Positions 24,521 through 36,889 of a stretch of DNA of 64,000 bases are shown here, piece after piece. The stretch lies in assembly GCF_001649575.2 (NCBI RefSeq), contig NC_051441.1, forward strand, positions 11,722,306 to 11,786,305. The letters run 5' to 3'. The first letter of the stretch is position 1. Every line of letters begins with the position of its first letter. The position numbers and the translations under genes were made by a program. The DNA comes from Kryptolebias marmoratus. Lineage: Eukaryota; Chordata; Actinopteri; Cyprinodontiformes; Rivulidae. The notes under the pieces were generated by a model that searched no databases, had not been told where the DNA came from, and saw only the letters and a program-made list of their open reading frames with translations.

Positions 24521-25284
24521 CATTTTGGCTTTTCAGCTCTGTACGATAAAAAAATATTGCTATATACTTTTAAAAAAATGCATTCTACTCATTCTTTTTA
24601 CAGATTTCTGTATTATTTGAGTTGTCTGTCACTTTGCTGCTACAACTATGTAAATTATTTATCTTCATCATTTTTGATAAATTTCACATTTTTCAAACCT
24701 CCTGGGTTTTCATGTTGTTCACCCAGCTGTGCTGAAACGTACTAAAGAAGATTTTGTCACATTTCGAGGTCTGAAAGCTCTTAATGATGTCAGGAAAATC
24801 CCTATTTGTCTCTCTGTCTTCTCATTATGAAAACTTTGAAACATTTCCGCCTTTGAAGTAGATTTTGGAAATCCCATCTGCTCGGTTATTTTAAGTGTAA
24901 AGATGGCGACGAGAGAAACTCACTGTAAGCTGTAATGTGGCACAAGAATTGCACAAGATTGCACTATCCCACTTCAGCTGCACTTGAGAATTCGAGTTGA
25001 CGAGGTGCTTGTTTCCCTGGGCTGGCAAAGAGAAAGGAAGAGACAGAAACAGGCGAGTTCTGTGCAAGGTCCTTATGTCTCTGTCGTCCCTCAAGATGTG
25101 CAGTGCGCTTTCTGTCATTGGCCACTATTTTAGAGACACGTCTGCGAGAAATCCTACAGGAAAATTGTAAGGTTTACTAGCTCAGACAGATACACAACTA
25201 ACCCCTTATTATTCTCTGAATCCTTCCCTCATTAGTTTCTGCCTATTTTTCAGCTGTTTAACCTGAATTGTTGTTCGTAGTGCT
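24521..25284. other. Non-coding DNA, nothing recognised
   Basis: The stretch 24890-25140 is more complex than its flanks (AAGATGGCGACGAGAGAAAC) but carries no recognised gene. Confidence 0.4.
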
Positions 25285-26085
25285 CACCATCGAAGGTGGA
25301 GAGATAATGTTTTTGCCTGTCTGTGTGCGTGAATGTGTTAATTTCTCTCTGCTGTTAGCAAAATATCTCATAAACTACCACAGCAAAGCAATTTTAGCAA
25401 GCACAAAAATGGCTACAGGTCAGTCAATTTTGCAGATATTGATCTGAAATTTGGTGTGTTTGTATCTGAGACTGGTCCAGAACTAAAACTCCAAGCGCTA
25501 ACCGATCGCACAATATCTGTTTTTTAAACTTTGCCATTACCTACTGGAATCAACTCTGTCTGTTAGCTAAATGTTTCACAAACTGCTGAATAGATTTTAA
25601 TTAAACTTTCAGGGAATAATCACTGGACATGCATCTATAGCTGATTAACTTTTAGAGGCAACTGAATTTAAACAACACAGCCATGGCTATAACAAATCTG
25701 AGCTAAATATTGGTATGGCAGTAGCTGAGCACCATCCCCAACGCCTACATTGAGCACAAATATCTTGTGAGCCGCTGGATAGACTTCAATGAAACTGTCA
25801 GAAAGTAAATATTGGCTTTATATCTACACCCAATTAACTTCTAGAGTCAACACAGATATGAAGTGGCTATACCTCAGATATTTTGCTTAAATTTGGTATT
25901 AGCTGACAGTCATTCACAAGATATACTCCAAGCGCCATCAGATCTGTTAGTGTGATATTGCGCATAATGTTATTTTCAAGGTGTGACCAAATCAGCTATA
26001 ACTCTATCTTTCCTCGGCATAAGATTAATCTAAAACTGAATGAAAGGTGATGGACGATATGCATTTCTTCAAGGGATGCTAGGCC
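25285..26085 (-). mobile_element. R1 dispersed element, copy C (multi-unit, most complete)
   Basis: The plus strand begins with a small hairpin (CCATC, loop GAA, GGTGG), then a TGTGTG-like head and GCTGTTAGCAAAATATCTCA. Body units recur: AACTTTCAGGGAATAATCAC near 25606 and AAACTGTCAGAAAGTAAATA near 25793, each followed by a TTAACTT(T/C)TAGAG phrase. A first, more worn unit sits near 25360. The copy ends with ATGGACGATATGCATTTCTT and a hairpin ending in CTAGG. It is non-coding and about 800 bp long. Confidence 0.75.
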
Positions 26086-29000
26086 TTTAACTTTTAAATT
26101 TACGTTTTACTATAGGAGAACAAATTATGCACAACATGTGGGATGCTTCCCTCCAGCATCTGAAACCCAGGCACAGGCCTGTGTTTACGAACTCCATGCC
26201 GTGTGCTGCCAAAAAGCCAGAATTTTGAGCCCATTTGTCCTGCATGCAAAACGAAGGGGCCGGAATTCGGCAAAGATCCAGCAACAGATTATCGAAAGCT
26301 CCACAAGTCAGAGATTACATGGTGCTTTACATGGACAGGAATTTTGCCATATAATCATCTTTAATCTCCTGCCTCTAAATCTGGATCTAACCAGCTTTGA
26401 TTACAGGGAAAAATATTTCAAAACACTGAAAGTCATCTGTGAATCTTATAACTGTTTAATATGCTGCTCTTAGAATTTATCAGCACTCATGTTCTTCAGT
26501 CTTTTTATAAAATCAATGTATAACACAGTGTCATGCTTCATCCCACACAAATAAAACCTTTTATTCCACCCTCAACATGTGGCGTTCTGCAGAAGTGACA
26601 GCTAAATAGGTTATTTTTTTAGGATATTTTCTGTTTGAAAGCAAACGTGAATGAGTAATTTAAAAAAAGGTTTGAGTACAAATGTGGTCCTTGATGCCTC
26701 ATCGGAGGTTCTTTGGATTCACTGCGGTGAGTAAAACATCCTGGTGTCACAGATACTAACATGCCCTCAAAATGTCTTTGAAGACCTCCAGGTTGGGACA
26801 TATCCCTCTGCCTTCAACACGTTTCTTTAGGATCCTGAAAGTTTCTGGGACATTCAGATAAGGATTCTAATTTTGCGAGTCAACGCACTTTGTGTCGGCC
26901 ACTAATGGCTAATGGAGTAAATAATTATAAAGTTACACTGTGATAAATCTGATTAGTTTATTTTAATTTTCTCCAGTTCACTGCACTGAATCAGTGGCTC
27001 ACCCTGTAGAAGTCTGTTTTGCCTAAAATATATTAACCTAATTTTGAGACAGTGGACTGTTTTTATTGAATAAGCTAGTCCAATGTCTGCAAAAATGGAG
27101 ACCGGTGCTAAAAAAAGTTTTCAACTTTAAACAATCTAAAACTTTGCGAGATCCTCATAAAAACAAGTGCCTTTAAGATTTCCACAAGCCGTTCTCTAAA
27201 ACACTCTGCTTTCTAGTAGATTTATAGCTGTCAGACTTTTGAGCGACACATCAATTTGTCATCTTCTTTCCCAGCCTTATCAAACATCAAATAAACCCCT
27301 TCCTCCATGGAACCACAGGGGACGGCGCTCAGAAGTGAAATGTTGAGGAAACGTAGGTATTGAGCTGCTTCTGGGAGGCGCAGAAGCAGATGTGAATTAT
27401 CAGCCATGGCTGAGTGGCCAAGCTGCTCACAGTCAGACCTGGATCGCTTTTCCTCCATCAGCAGGATGTTAAGAGTCAGAACACGGAGGGGACTGCGAAA
27501 TGAGACCTGAAAGAGAGGGTCATGGTGCAGTTTAAAGGTGCATGGTAGAGGAGGAAATGAGTTGTTTTCTCAGGAGGTTGAGTTTGGCTGAAGGCTGGCC
27601 TTGGCTTGCTGTTTGTGAAGTTTTGCTGTTGGCAGTAATGGATCTTCAATTTTACTCATTTTTTTCTTATTTACTTACTACGAAGAAGACAGTATAATTA
27701 TGATATTACACTCTTGGCTGTAATGCATTTCTTAACTGTAATAAAGTGAGCTAAAAGCTTTTCATACTTTGTTAGAAAATCCTTTCATCTTCTTTAATAT
27801 GCAACATTTTAAAAATAGTTTCCAATAAGGATTTCCAACATGGAGAATGGATGAATGCCATTAAGCTTATTTCAACCAATCCTGATGTGTCAATTTTTTT
27901 CTAGCAGTAATTGTATTGTAGTGCTCATTATCTGTTTTCTACCAAGCAATATTGGGCTCTGTGTTTAGTCTCAATATGCATTCAATTAGGCTCTATTCTA
28001 ATAGGAATAAACATAATCAATCTGTGATTGAAAAAATCAAAACAAACAAAAAACATAATAAATAAAACATGTTTCTTTTCCAGTATTTTAGCCTAAAGGG
28101 CTGTTTCTTTTCCTTGTTCTTCTTCTATGGTGGGTGGTGTGGTTATGGAGTTTAATAAGCATCTTCATTGCTTGCAGTAGACAGCAGTCAAAGCAATGCC
28201 GTTGTAGAGAATCAGGAAAAGGTTTTGCCGGAGTCCAACTAACAGCTAGTCAGAAACAGATCAATGCAAGAGCATATTCCTGCCATCTATAACATCTTAA
28301 ACACTGATGCTTCCTAGTAATTCTAGCTAATGTTGAAACATGCAACATATGGATAACTAGACACAGGAGTTTAACACAGAAGTTGAAGCTGAAACAGCAC
28401 GAGTATTGCTTAGATATCTCCATGTGAACCAACCAATATTCAAATGTGTTTCAATTTCAACCAAATAGCCTTTGTGTTGGAATGTGTGCATTTTAACAGG
28501 AAAAACTGCTATTGACTGCATAATATTTTTTATCTCCTGATAAAATGTAATTATTTTTTGTCTTTCATATTTGTTCATTTTATCATCTTGTAGTTGTTTT
28601 GGAATTACACTGATCAGCGGCAGGATAAATCAAGTAGTCAATATGCACAGATGCTGTTTGTTAAAGCTGGTAGTGACAAAAGTAAATAAGTGTCTCAGGA
28701 TAAAGGTAGATTGTAAAAGCATTTGATGTAGTCCCCTGACTGCTTCAAACTTTTGAGTTTGAGTTGTGTTACATAGTAGAATTTTGCTGAAGACTGGGCT
28801 CTGTCCATCTAGCTGTTAGCTTTAATCCCTCATGAGAATTTCTCCACTATTCTCCAAACTGGGCTCACGCTGAGAGCCGTCTGCTGCAGGTGAGGTACAA
28901 ATGTACTCCACACAACGACACTTCAGTAAAACGGAACAAACCCTTGAACTATCCTCTTCAGGTTTCAACAGAAGTAGAACACACACCTCACTTACTCACC

Positions 29001-31479
29001 ACTTTCTCATCAAAGCTACACAGATTGGCTCAGCTCACAGGAGTCATGTGGAGTCTATACCCCAAAGAGGGAAGCACATAGTGGCTGAGGCAATTACAAG
29101 TTCTTTCCCCCTGAAGATCTGCCAACAAGTTACACCTCTGTCAGCGCTTTTCCTCGAAGCCTTGCAACGGTTTGCAGTCTAATTTACCTTATTATGGTAA
29201 TGACCAAAGTTTTTCTCTCTGCCCTGGGAGGCGGTGAAAAGAAAAATCTCTCTTGTCAAGTGTTTATTCAGAGTAATCACAGAGGCATCACTTAAACGAC
29301 CTGGGACATCTAAGTGGGGGAACAATGGAGTCTTCAATGAGCAGGAGATAAAGGACTGGAGAAACACTAACCTTTGTTGGCCTGAAACAGTGGAACAAAG
29401 CACAACAGTAGGGAAATGCATCTTTTTATATGTCAGTTGTCTGTGTTTTGTTTTGCATTTGTGAGCTGAGACAATTAAAGTTATTCAATTTTGAATCACA
29501 GCTTTTCAACTTACAAATTGTCGCAGAAACCTTGTAGCTACGAAAACAAAATTTTCATCTTTCTTTTCAATTAAATAACCTGTGTGGTCCCGAGTTCACA
29601 AACTCTTTTAAACACTTTTTTTTATTGGTTAGACATCTATAAAAATCACAGAAAAATGTGAAGAGTGATCAGTGGGGTTGACTTACGCAAAAACCTGAAA
29701 ATGATGAAAAATGAAAATACGAGGTTTTTTTTACATGACAGCAACGAAATGCAGCTTGTTTAGCACTTGTTACTTAATGCACAGACCAGAATTGCACAGT
29801 ACTTATTAAGAATATGTGCTGTACTATAAATCAAATGTCCCTGTATGTATTATACAACACACACAAAAAGAACCTACACAGTACTCTTTTAGTTCAGGTA
29901 ACGGTTATATAATCTTGGAGTCACTGCAGATCAGGTGATATGAAGATGGCATATTTAAGATCAGAAATAAATTATTGTATATCACCATTAGAGTGTCAAT
30001 ATAACTATGTTTAGGGATTCTTTTACATACAACTGATTACATTTTTTTTTCCTTTCAACAAAAAGGTCTCATTTCTTTTTATAGCAGCAAATTAAAATTT
30101 CTGTCTGGTAACAAGACAAAACCAAGACATCTGAATACATTACAGTGTTCTTCAGTAAATCATGAAGAGCACTTTGGGACATGTATTTAGCCAAATAATT
30201 AACAGACTGATTCAGAATAAAATTGGCATTTACTTAGGGATAAAAAAGAACAAATGCTAGAAATATTTAAAGATATTTCAGGTTTCCATCATGATCTAAA
30301 TACATCATTTACCTAATAACTTTCATTGGCTGCAGTAAAATTTTTGAATGCCTGTTTATTTTTTAACCACCTCTGTCAGTAACTGCAACAAAATTACATA
30401 ATAAATCATCAGTAAAAAAATACATATGACCATGAAAGAATGTCATGTATCCTTAACCCCTTCCAAATATAGGCTTTTATAACAGAAATATTGCTAAATA
30501 TATTTGATATAAAGTCTATATTTGGACAGATATATTCTTGCACATTTAGTTTGTCTTTCTTTCTTTTTAAGTTGAGTTTGATTTTATTTATTTAATTTGA
30601 AAGAAAAGACTCTAAAGTAACTGGACCATCATGTTTGTTATTGAATATGGTGCAGGCTGCAGTTTTTCAACTTTTTAATAGATCAGATAGAGTCAATCAT
30701 GACATAAAGCTTCACTGCAGTAAAACTGAAACCTACAAGAACTCATCTCTGTGTCCTGAACCAACTGGGCTCCATTGACATGGAACATAATCTGAAAAAA
30801 AAATCTCATGGTTTTGTTTTAATATTCCAGCAACATGAGGCAACTGGTGCAATATATTTGGATTGTTGTGGCAGTTTAGTTTCAGGCAAATCCAACATTT
30901 GAATAAAAGGAAGCAGAAAGATAAAGCAGAGAGAACCTCCAACCAAAGCCCACATCGAAGTCTTGTTGAAAACATTGATCATTGTGAGGTACCTTAATTG
31001 CTGAGGATAATAAAGAATTGATTAAGGCGGTCAAGAGAGAAAACACATCATCTAACATGCTGGTAGTCTGCAAGAGTAATCTAAACCATATGCATACACG
31101 CAAAAACTAATAAAAAGTTTATATTTACTATTTACTTTATGGATAAGATGGTGATATAAATGGTGATATTAGTGCCGGTCTGTAAGTCAGTACATTTCCA
31201 TTGTAATTTATTCTACACATCATATTCCTCTCTTGCTTTTGAAATTCCAGCTGTGCGTCAGAGGAAATTCCTGTTTCTGCTCTGCTTATTTCAACACCGT
31301 CAGCGTCTTCCACCCTGCTTGTCAATAATTAAATGAACCCCTCGTGAAGCTGCGACAGACCTTCAACTTTTCACTCTAAACGCTGAGTCTAGTTTCTGCT
31401 GAGATCATTTCTGCATTATTGGTTTGTTTGTGAGCAGTTAGTCAACACAGCAGAGACAGGTCATCTGACATGTAATGTA
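26086..31479. other. Long non-coding stretch, no gene or clear repeat
   Basis: Open frames are short. The one at 26138-26473 (111 codons) has no known similarity. Stretches at 27230-27540 and 28850-29180 are less AT-rich and may be regulatory. The interval 29500-30700 is very AT-rich. Confidence 0.4.
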
Positions 31480-31708
31480 TTAAAGGGACACGTTCTGTGG
31501 AAAGAACAGATTAATATTTTACTTGGAAAAAGTCCTTTGAACAACATCAATTTGGAGAAATACAGCTCAGTTCTGACTTTATTAACTAGTTAACTGCTAG
31601 TCTATTAGATCTTAAGCTTGAGCTATCTACAACTGGTAAGATATTGATTAAAAACTGATTAACCTTTCCACAAAATTCAATTTTAAAAGATCAGAACTGT
31701 TCCTTTAA
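31480..31708 (+). mobile_element. Fold-back non-autonomous element, copy 2 (both ends intact)
   Basis: It runs from TTAA at 31480-31483 to TTAA at 31705-31708. The left end reads TTAAAGGGACACGTTCTG and the right end, reverse complemented, reads TTAAAGGAACAGTTCTGATC. Internal arms pair TTAATATTTTACTTGG-type sequence with its inverse, ACTGGTAAGATATTGATT. At about 229 bp it is the shortest complete copy. The TTAA at both ends could be a target-site duplication. Confidence 0.75.
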
Positions 31709-31794
31709 GAGTTCATTCAATCTAACATCATTTCACCAAAGACCTGTATGCAAAAATAAATGTCACTGGTCCATTTAGTGTTTCAGGATGTAGT

Positions 31795-31965
31795 CATTGT
31801 CTCAAGATGGCTGCCACAGACACCTAAATTAAGGAAATACAAAAATGTCTATAATTCAGCCAATGAGTCATAAATGAAAGTCATCCCCAACACATCTTGC
31901 AAGATCTCACATGAGATTGAGCATAACATTTCTAACAAAGTTTGACCAAAACAGCTGTAAGTGTT
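31795..31965 (-). mobile_element. R1 dispersed element fragment, copy D
   Basis: It contains TCTCAAGATGGCTGCCACAG, TATAATTCAGCCAATGAG, TCATCCCCAACACATC and AGTTTGACCAAAACAGCTGT, in the order seen in copy C. Both termini are lost. Confidence 0.55.
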
Positions 31966-32029
31966 TCCCTTTGCTACCTTCTCTAGTACTGTTAACAATG
32001 AGAGTTAAGTACTTCCTTATCTTTTCTTG

Positions 32030-32240
32030 TGTCTAGGCCAAGCAGACTACAGCACCCCAAGGTCCACTCATGGAACAATTAGCAGTTCAGATACTGTACT
32101 CTGCTCCCTGTGGAAGCCATATGAATATTTCATATGAGGCAAGAGTCGAGGAGGACCCAGTGGCACTAAAAGTCTGGCAGGAGGAGAGAGACATTTAGGT
32201 ACACAATTGTTTATTCGAGGGATCATTAGAAGTGTGATGG
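32030..32240. promoter_or_regulatory. Candidate cis-regulatory block (unproven)
   Basis: Non-repetitive, with a perfect 8-bp-stem inverted repeat (CATATGAA, loop TAT, TTCATATG, at 32118-32136) and GAACAATTAGCAG near 32072. Inferred only from these features. Confidence 0.22.
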
Positions 32241-33280
32241 TTGGGAAAAATTATATTCTGTAAGTGCAATTCACTGGCTGTATTGTACTCTGTAATGCAA
32301 CTGGGCAGACAAAATTTTTTACATATTTACAAGCTGAACGATGTAAATGTACATTATGTCTGTCTGAACAGTGCATAGATCCGCACAGTGGTCTCATTCA
32401 CATCTTGAAATTTATCAGACAACATCTAGCAAGCCAGGTCGTGAATTATAGATCAGCAAGGGTAAACATGCTCAAAACTTCTGCACAAGCCGATGACTAC
32501 CTGCATCTACTCAGCATAATGAGGCAGTAGAGACCAGTTGTTTGTTGAAAAAAGTCCAAATGGGATGCTGACATTATGGAACAACACACATAAAAGAAAA
32601 CATAAAAGCTAAAGTGAAAAGAAAGCACTGATTCACATAATAAACACAAAAAATTCAAACACAGTGCCACAAACTAACACTCCCACGATCACTGATAAAA
32701 AAATAAAAAATAAATATATATTCACACGTAGAGAACAAAGACACATGCTCACAGAGCCTCTGGTGCCACATGAGTCATTCCTTAACTTCTGCCCACTTTC
32801 AACCTCCTGCTCTCCGAGACTCAGTGTGTGTTCATGTGTTTCTGTAAGAACCGAAAAGTCAGCGGAATTCAGTTTCCCTCACAACATTTTTCATATGACC
32901 TCAGCACAGTGTTTGTTTGACAGGAGCCTCTGCATCGCTCTCCCTTAGCTGCCAATTAGCTTTAATTAATGAGGCTCAGTTCTTTACCTGCTAGCAGTAA
33001 TAAAATAATCTAATACAAATGTAAACAGAATTAAACAACACAGTTCAATCAAGCTGAAAGTGCTGTTCATTACAAGCCATCGCACATTTCACAATCTCTG
33101 TGACTGTAGATAAATGACATTTAAAAAAAAAAATGTACTTTTGAGCATCAACATTATGATATTACTGTAAATAATTAATTCCTGCTGGACATCCCACAGA
33201 CTATGGTAGGGGTAGGGGTACAAGACTTAAGCTTGATATTGTCTAAATTGTAAAGCATTAAAAATATATATTTAGTTCTG
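32241..33280. other. Non-coding DNA, nothing recognised
   Basis: Short open frames without similarity. A GGGGTAGGGGTA direct repeat lies near 33208. Confidence 0.45.
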
Positions 33281-33545
33281 TTAAAGTGTCCTGTTATGGT
33301 TTAAGTAGGGCTCTAAGGTAAGGTTAAGAACAGTTAATATTTTACCTGTTTTAAATAGCTTTTGGAGTGGCCTCAGTTTGGAGAAATAAAGTTTAATTCT
33401 GACTAAACTGATTAGCTGATGCCTAGTCCAAGCAAAGCAAAAACTGTATTTCTTCAAACTGTGTTTGTTCAATGAGTTAACGACAACAGGTAAGATAATA
33501 ACCTTTCCACAAAACCTAACTTCAAAAGATCATTTGTTCTCAAAT
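33281..33545 (+). mobile_element. Fold-back non-autonomous element, copy 3
   Basis: It begins TTAAAGTGTCCTG, then AACAGTTAATATTTTACCTG, CAGTTTGGAGAAATAAAG and GCCTAGTCCAAGC. The second half mirrors the first: GACAACAGGTAAGATAATAA, CCTTTCCACAAAACC, CTTCAAAAGATC. It is non-coding. This copy shows the two-arm structure clearly. Confidence 0.75.
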
Positions 33546-34591
33546 GGGAATTCACTAGATTAGCAAACCTGTAATCCCCAAACAGCTCCTTTTTTTGTAT
33601 GTTGATATCTCAAAATTCAAAGTGAGAGCCTCCCATTCAAATCTATGAGTTACACACGTGTGTGTTTGAGGGACACTTTAGAAAAGTTTCAGTAGCAAAG
33701 ATTTCTGAACCAAATGGATGCAGCACAGTTTACCAAATCAAAAAGAGCTCATTGCCACAAATCAGAACAGAGAGCTGCACACTCAGCTTGAATCATGCAC
33801 ATCTGTCCTAACCAATCAGCTTAATAAGGTCAGCATTGACGCTGGTAGCTATCCGAATCCCAACATGGTTCTTTCCATTGCCTTAGAGATTATGAGACGT
33901 AATCCACTCGAGGCACAGCAACATTCACGTAATGATCGTTTTCCTAAAGGTGCTCTATTGTCCTCGCTGACCTGTCGCCCAAAGCATAAGTGACTACAAG
34001 ATAAATGAATTTGTGATAATTTGAAACCTTCAACTCTCTGTGCTACTTCAGTACCTCCATCAGGCTTCCTCCTCTATCACTCCTTCCATGATTCACTGAG
34101 GTCATTCACTTATGGAGCACAGGAGGCTTCTAATAAAGGAGACCTATAGTGTACCTTCTTGATAAACTCATCTTGAGAAAGTAGCTTCACCTTGGTTCAA
34201 CCAGTTCTTTTCCCCCCTTCAGGCTCTTCTGAACAATCCAGGACACCGATCCAGACGTTAGTGGAGGGTTAGTGGAGGGAGATGAAAATGATGAAAATAT
34301 TTTCAAAGGCAGTGATGCAAGGCCACTCAAATTAGGGTGCTAATGTGGTGTTTCCCATAAGCACAAAATGGCACAGAGGTAGCAGTGGCTGGCTGTGGCA
34401 TTGTTATTAGGGCTCATTTTCCTCTCTTAATGGCACAGACACCTTGTTTAACAACCATGGATTACAGGTCATGAAGGGCAATGGAGCGTGGTGAGGCCAC
34501 ACAGGCTGGGACACAAATAATGGGAGACAGGAAGGGGCAGCCAGACAAGACAATGAGACAAAAGCACAGATTACTGAAGCAAAAAGGATTT
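33546..34591. other. Non-coding DNA with a possible regulatory stretch
   Basis: No gene was recognised. The interval 34330-34480 (GCATTGTTATTAGGGCTCAT near 34398) is non-repetitive and more complex, so it may be regulatory. Confidence 0.35.
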
Positions 34592-34880
34592 AAAGGCCTA
34601 ATATTTCTTGACGAAATGCACATTAGACAAAGCTTTACACTGAGATCATCTTATGTTAAAAACTGACAGAGTTATAGCTATTTTGGTCAAACCGTGAAAA
34701 TAAAGGGCTGCGATTTTGCACACATTATTGCGGGCTCCTCCTTGATCTGTTAGTGCTCAGACTACATGTTAGTGTTACTTTCTGAAAGTTTTAATAAAGT
34801 TTTAATAAAATCTGTTCAGTGGTTCTTTGACATGCAAGGCAGTGGGCGATATGCATGATTAATCATTTTCATAAGACGAT
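34592..34880 (+). mobile_element. R1 dispersed element, copy E (inverted ends)
   Basis: The left end GGCCTAATATTTCTTGACG, then AAATGCACATTAG, is a worn R1 hairpin end. The body carries AGAGTTATAGCTATTTTGG and CTGTTCAGTGGTTC. The right end GCAGTGGGCGATATGCATG is the same end motif in the opposite orientation. A 13-base unit, AAAGTTTTAATAA, is tandemly duplicated near 34786. Confidence 0.6.
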
Positions 34881-35656
34881 TTTCTGATGACAATTTTATC
34901 AAATTGTACTTGATAGTACAAAAAATATATACTATTGTACTTACTTGGCCTTTAAGCTAACATATATGTCTTTCTTTTCTCTAGTGTTTCAGCCAACCTG
35001 CTTGCCTTAAAAATAAAAAAAAGAAACAAACAAAATATAAAATAAAAGGAAGCAATTTTTTGTTTGTTTTGGATGCACAGTATGTTTATTTGCTTGATCT
35101 CCTGCAGTCTTTATAATTATGTTCTCTGTCATAGTAATATGTTTTTTTATTTTTTTTCTTTGTATACCAAATGTATTTTGGTAAATCTAACCTAAATATA
35201 GTTTGCATTAACCACTGTCATTGTCTCTGAAGTCACACATACAACTACCATGTTGGAAGGTAAAACTTTATTTGCTGTACATCCAGATCGGACCATTTTC
35301 CAATGTTCAGGCTGAGTGCCTATTAACTCAATCCAGAGGACATTCATTTAATCCCTGCTCCAGAGGGAACTTCTGGACACAGCTATCACTCATTAATCAT
35401 GTCTTATTTCTGAAACCCCGTGCTGGAATCATTAAAGATTCATCATGTTATTCAAGGCACAAACAGACTTTATACAACCTGTTGGTGAGCTAGTGTGAGT
35501 CACGGTACTCAGACTGTCAAACTGTGATAGATTAGTGTTGTGTTGGTGCACAGGGTGGTGATGGAGTGGATGCGGAAAGTACAGACTTTAGCCAAAATAC
35601 CCTGTGCTGTGTGGAAAAGACTGAAGTTTTCAGAGGAGGAGGTTCAAGGTGAAACT
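34881..35656. other. AT-rich non-coding DNA, nothing recognised
   Basis: Several A/T homopolymers and no coding signal. Confidence 0.5.
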
Positions 35657-36090
35657 TTAAAGGGAGAATTCAGATCTGTTGAATTGGGCATTTTTTGAAA
35701 GATTACAACCGTTTAACATCTTACATGTTAAAGCTCTTTGAACAACCTCAGTTTGGTGAAATAAAGTTGAATTCTGACTGAACTGGCAAGCTAAGGGCTA
35801 ATCTTAACAGGGCCAAAGTGCACTGCTGGCATCTTTAAACAACTTCAATAAAAAAAATTAAAAATTAGAGCTGGTAATGTAAGCATGATTTTATAAACTT
35901 TTACACAGCTATCAGATCCACATTACATGATTATTCTGACAAACAGTTTATGATCTTCCTGATGTAAGTTCCCCAGGTTGCACTAAAAGTGCTACAGCTA
36001 CCTGCTGCTATTTGTTGTTAAAAAACAAACTCTGTTTCTCCAAACTCAGGTTGTTCAAGGTTATGTACAGCAGATAAAGGTAGTATACCA
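35657..36090 (+). mobile_element. Fold-back non-autonomous element, copy 4 (longest)
   Basis: It starts TTAAAGGGAGAATTCAGATC at 35657. It contains CTCTTTGAACAACCTCAG, GAAATAAAGTTGAATTCTG and AACAGGGCCAAAGTGC. A unique middle (35907-36012) follows, then the inverted arm TGTTTCTCCAAACTCAGG and TTGTTCAAGG. The middle includes AAGTGCTACAGCTACCTGC, also seen at 63888-63955. The right terminus is worn. At about 434 bp it shows the family is an arm-middle-arm element without coding capacity. Confidence 0.75.
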
Positions 36091-36889
36091 CTGGGTTGTG
36101 ACTGTTGGAAACTCAGACTGTTGGAAAATCAGACTGAATCGGTACTTGTGACACGTTTCGTTACAATCAAGCAACATTCCTGTGAAGGATGTTCAAATTT
36201 CTTTGCTGCTATTTGCTATTACAGCTTGTTGCAATTTATTCTCTTTCTGTCTTCAATCAGTCTAAATTTAGTCACCAAACCTTCCCAAAAACTGTCAGAT
36301 TTCTCACTTTTTGACACAAAAACTAAATTGCGAAGGGTTCGAGGCAGGTGTGGGTATCAGACGTGCAAATGTTTTTAACTTGTTCAAAATTCCAACGACC
36401 CGAGGCCCTGCTGTTCAGGCCAGGAAACTGAGAACCCTTGCAAACATTTCAAGACATTTTAGAAACTCCCTCATGTATCCTGTTCACAAATTGTCACCAA
36501 CAGCCGCAGCCCAGTGAGATAGAAGCTTTTGATATTATTTGCTCAAAACCTTTCCACAGAACCTTGACATTTTCAAACACATCTGTCAGCCTATCAGGCA
36601 CATCTGAATTCATGTTCCAAAGGCACAGCTGCACTCACATCTCATCAGATTTAAAGGATTATGAAGCAAATGCAGAAATAAAAAATCATCAGACTAATAG
36701 AAGGCAGGTTCCAGTGGCTTTAGACCCACAGCAGCAGGTAGGTCACAGCTTGACAGTGTTATTTTTCATTGTGCACCACCAAAGGCATGCCTGCATTTTC
36801 TGCAAAAGAATCTGGAATTGCATTAAAGTGGCCTCAAGGTGACTGAACATAAGAGAAAATTTAAAAAGTACAAATTTAAACCAGCCACT
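36091..36889. other. Non-coding DNA, nothing recognised
   Basis: Overlapping open frames (up to 134 codons at 36438-36842) have no known similarity and no splice support. Confidence 0.4.

Noticed and set aside
26138..26473. 111-codon plus-strand frame with many cysteines
   Set aside because: The cysteine spacing fits no known zinc-binding or secreted family, and there is no supporting context.
36438..36842. 134-codon plus-strand frame
   Set aside because: The product is not recognised, competing frames overlap on both strands, and there is no splice context.
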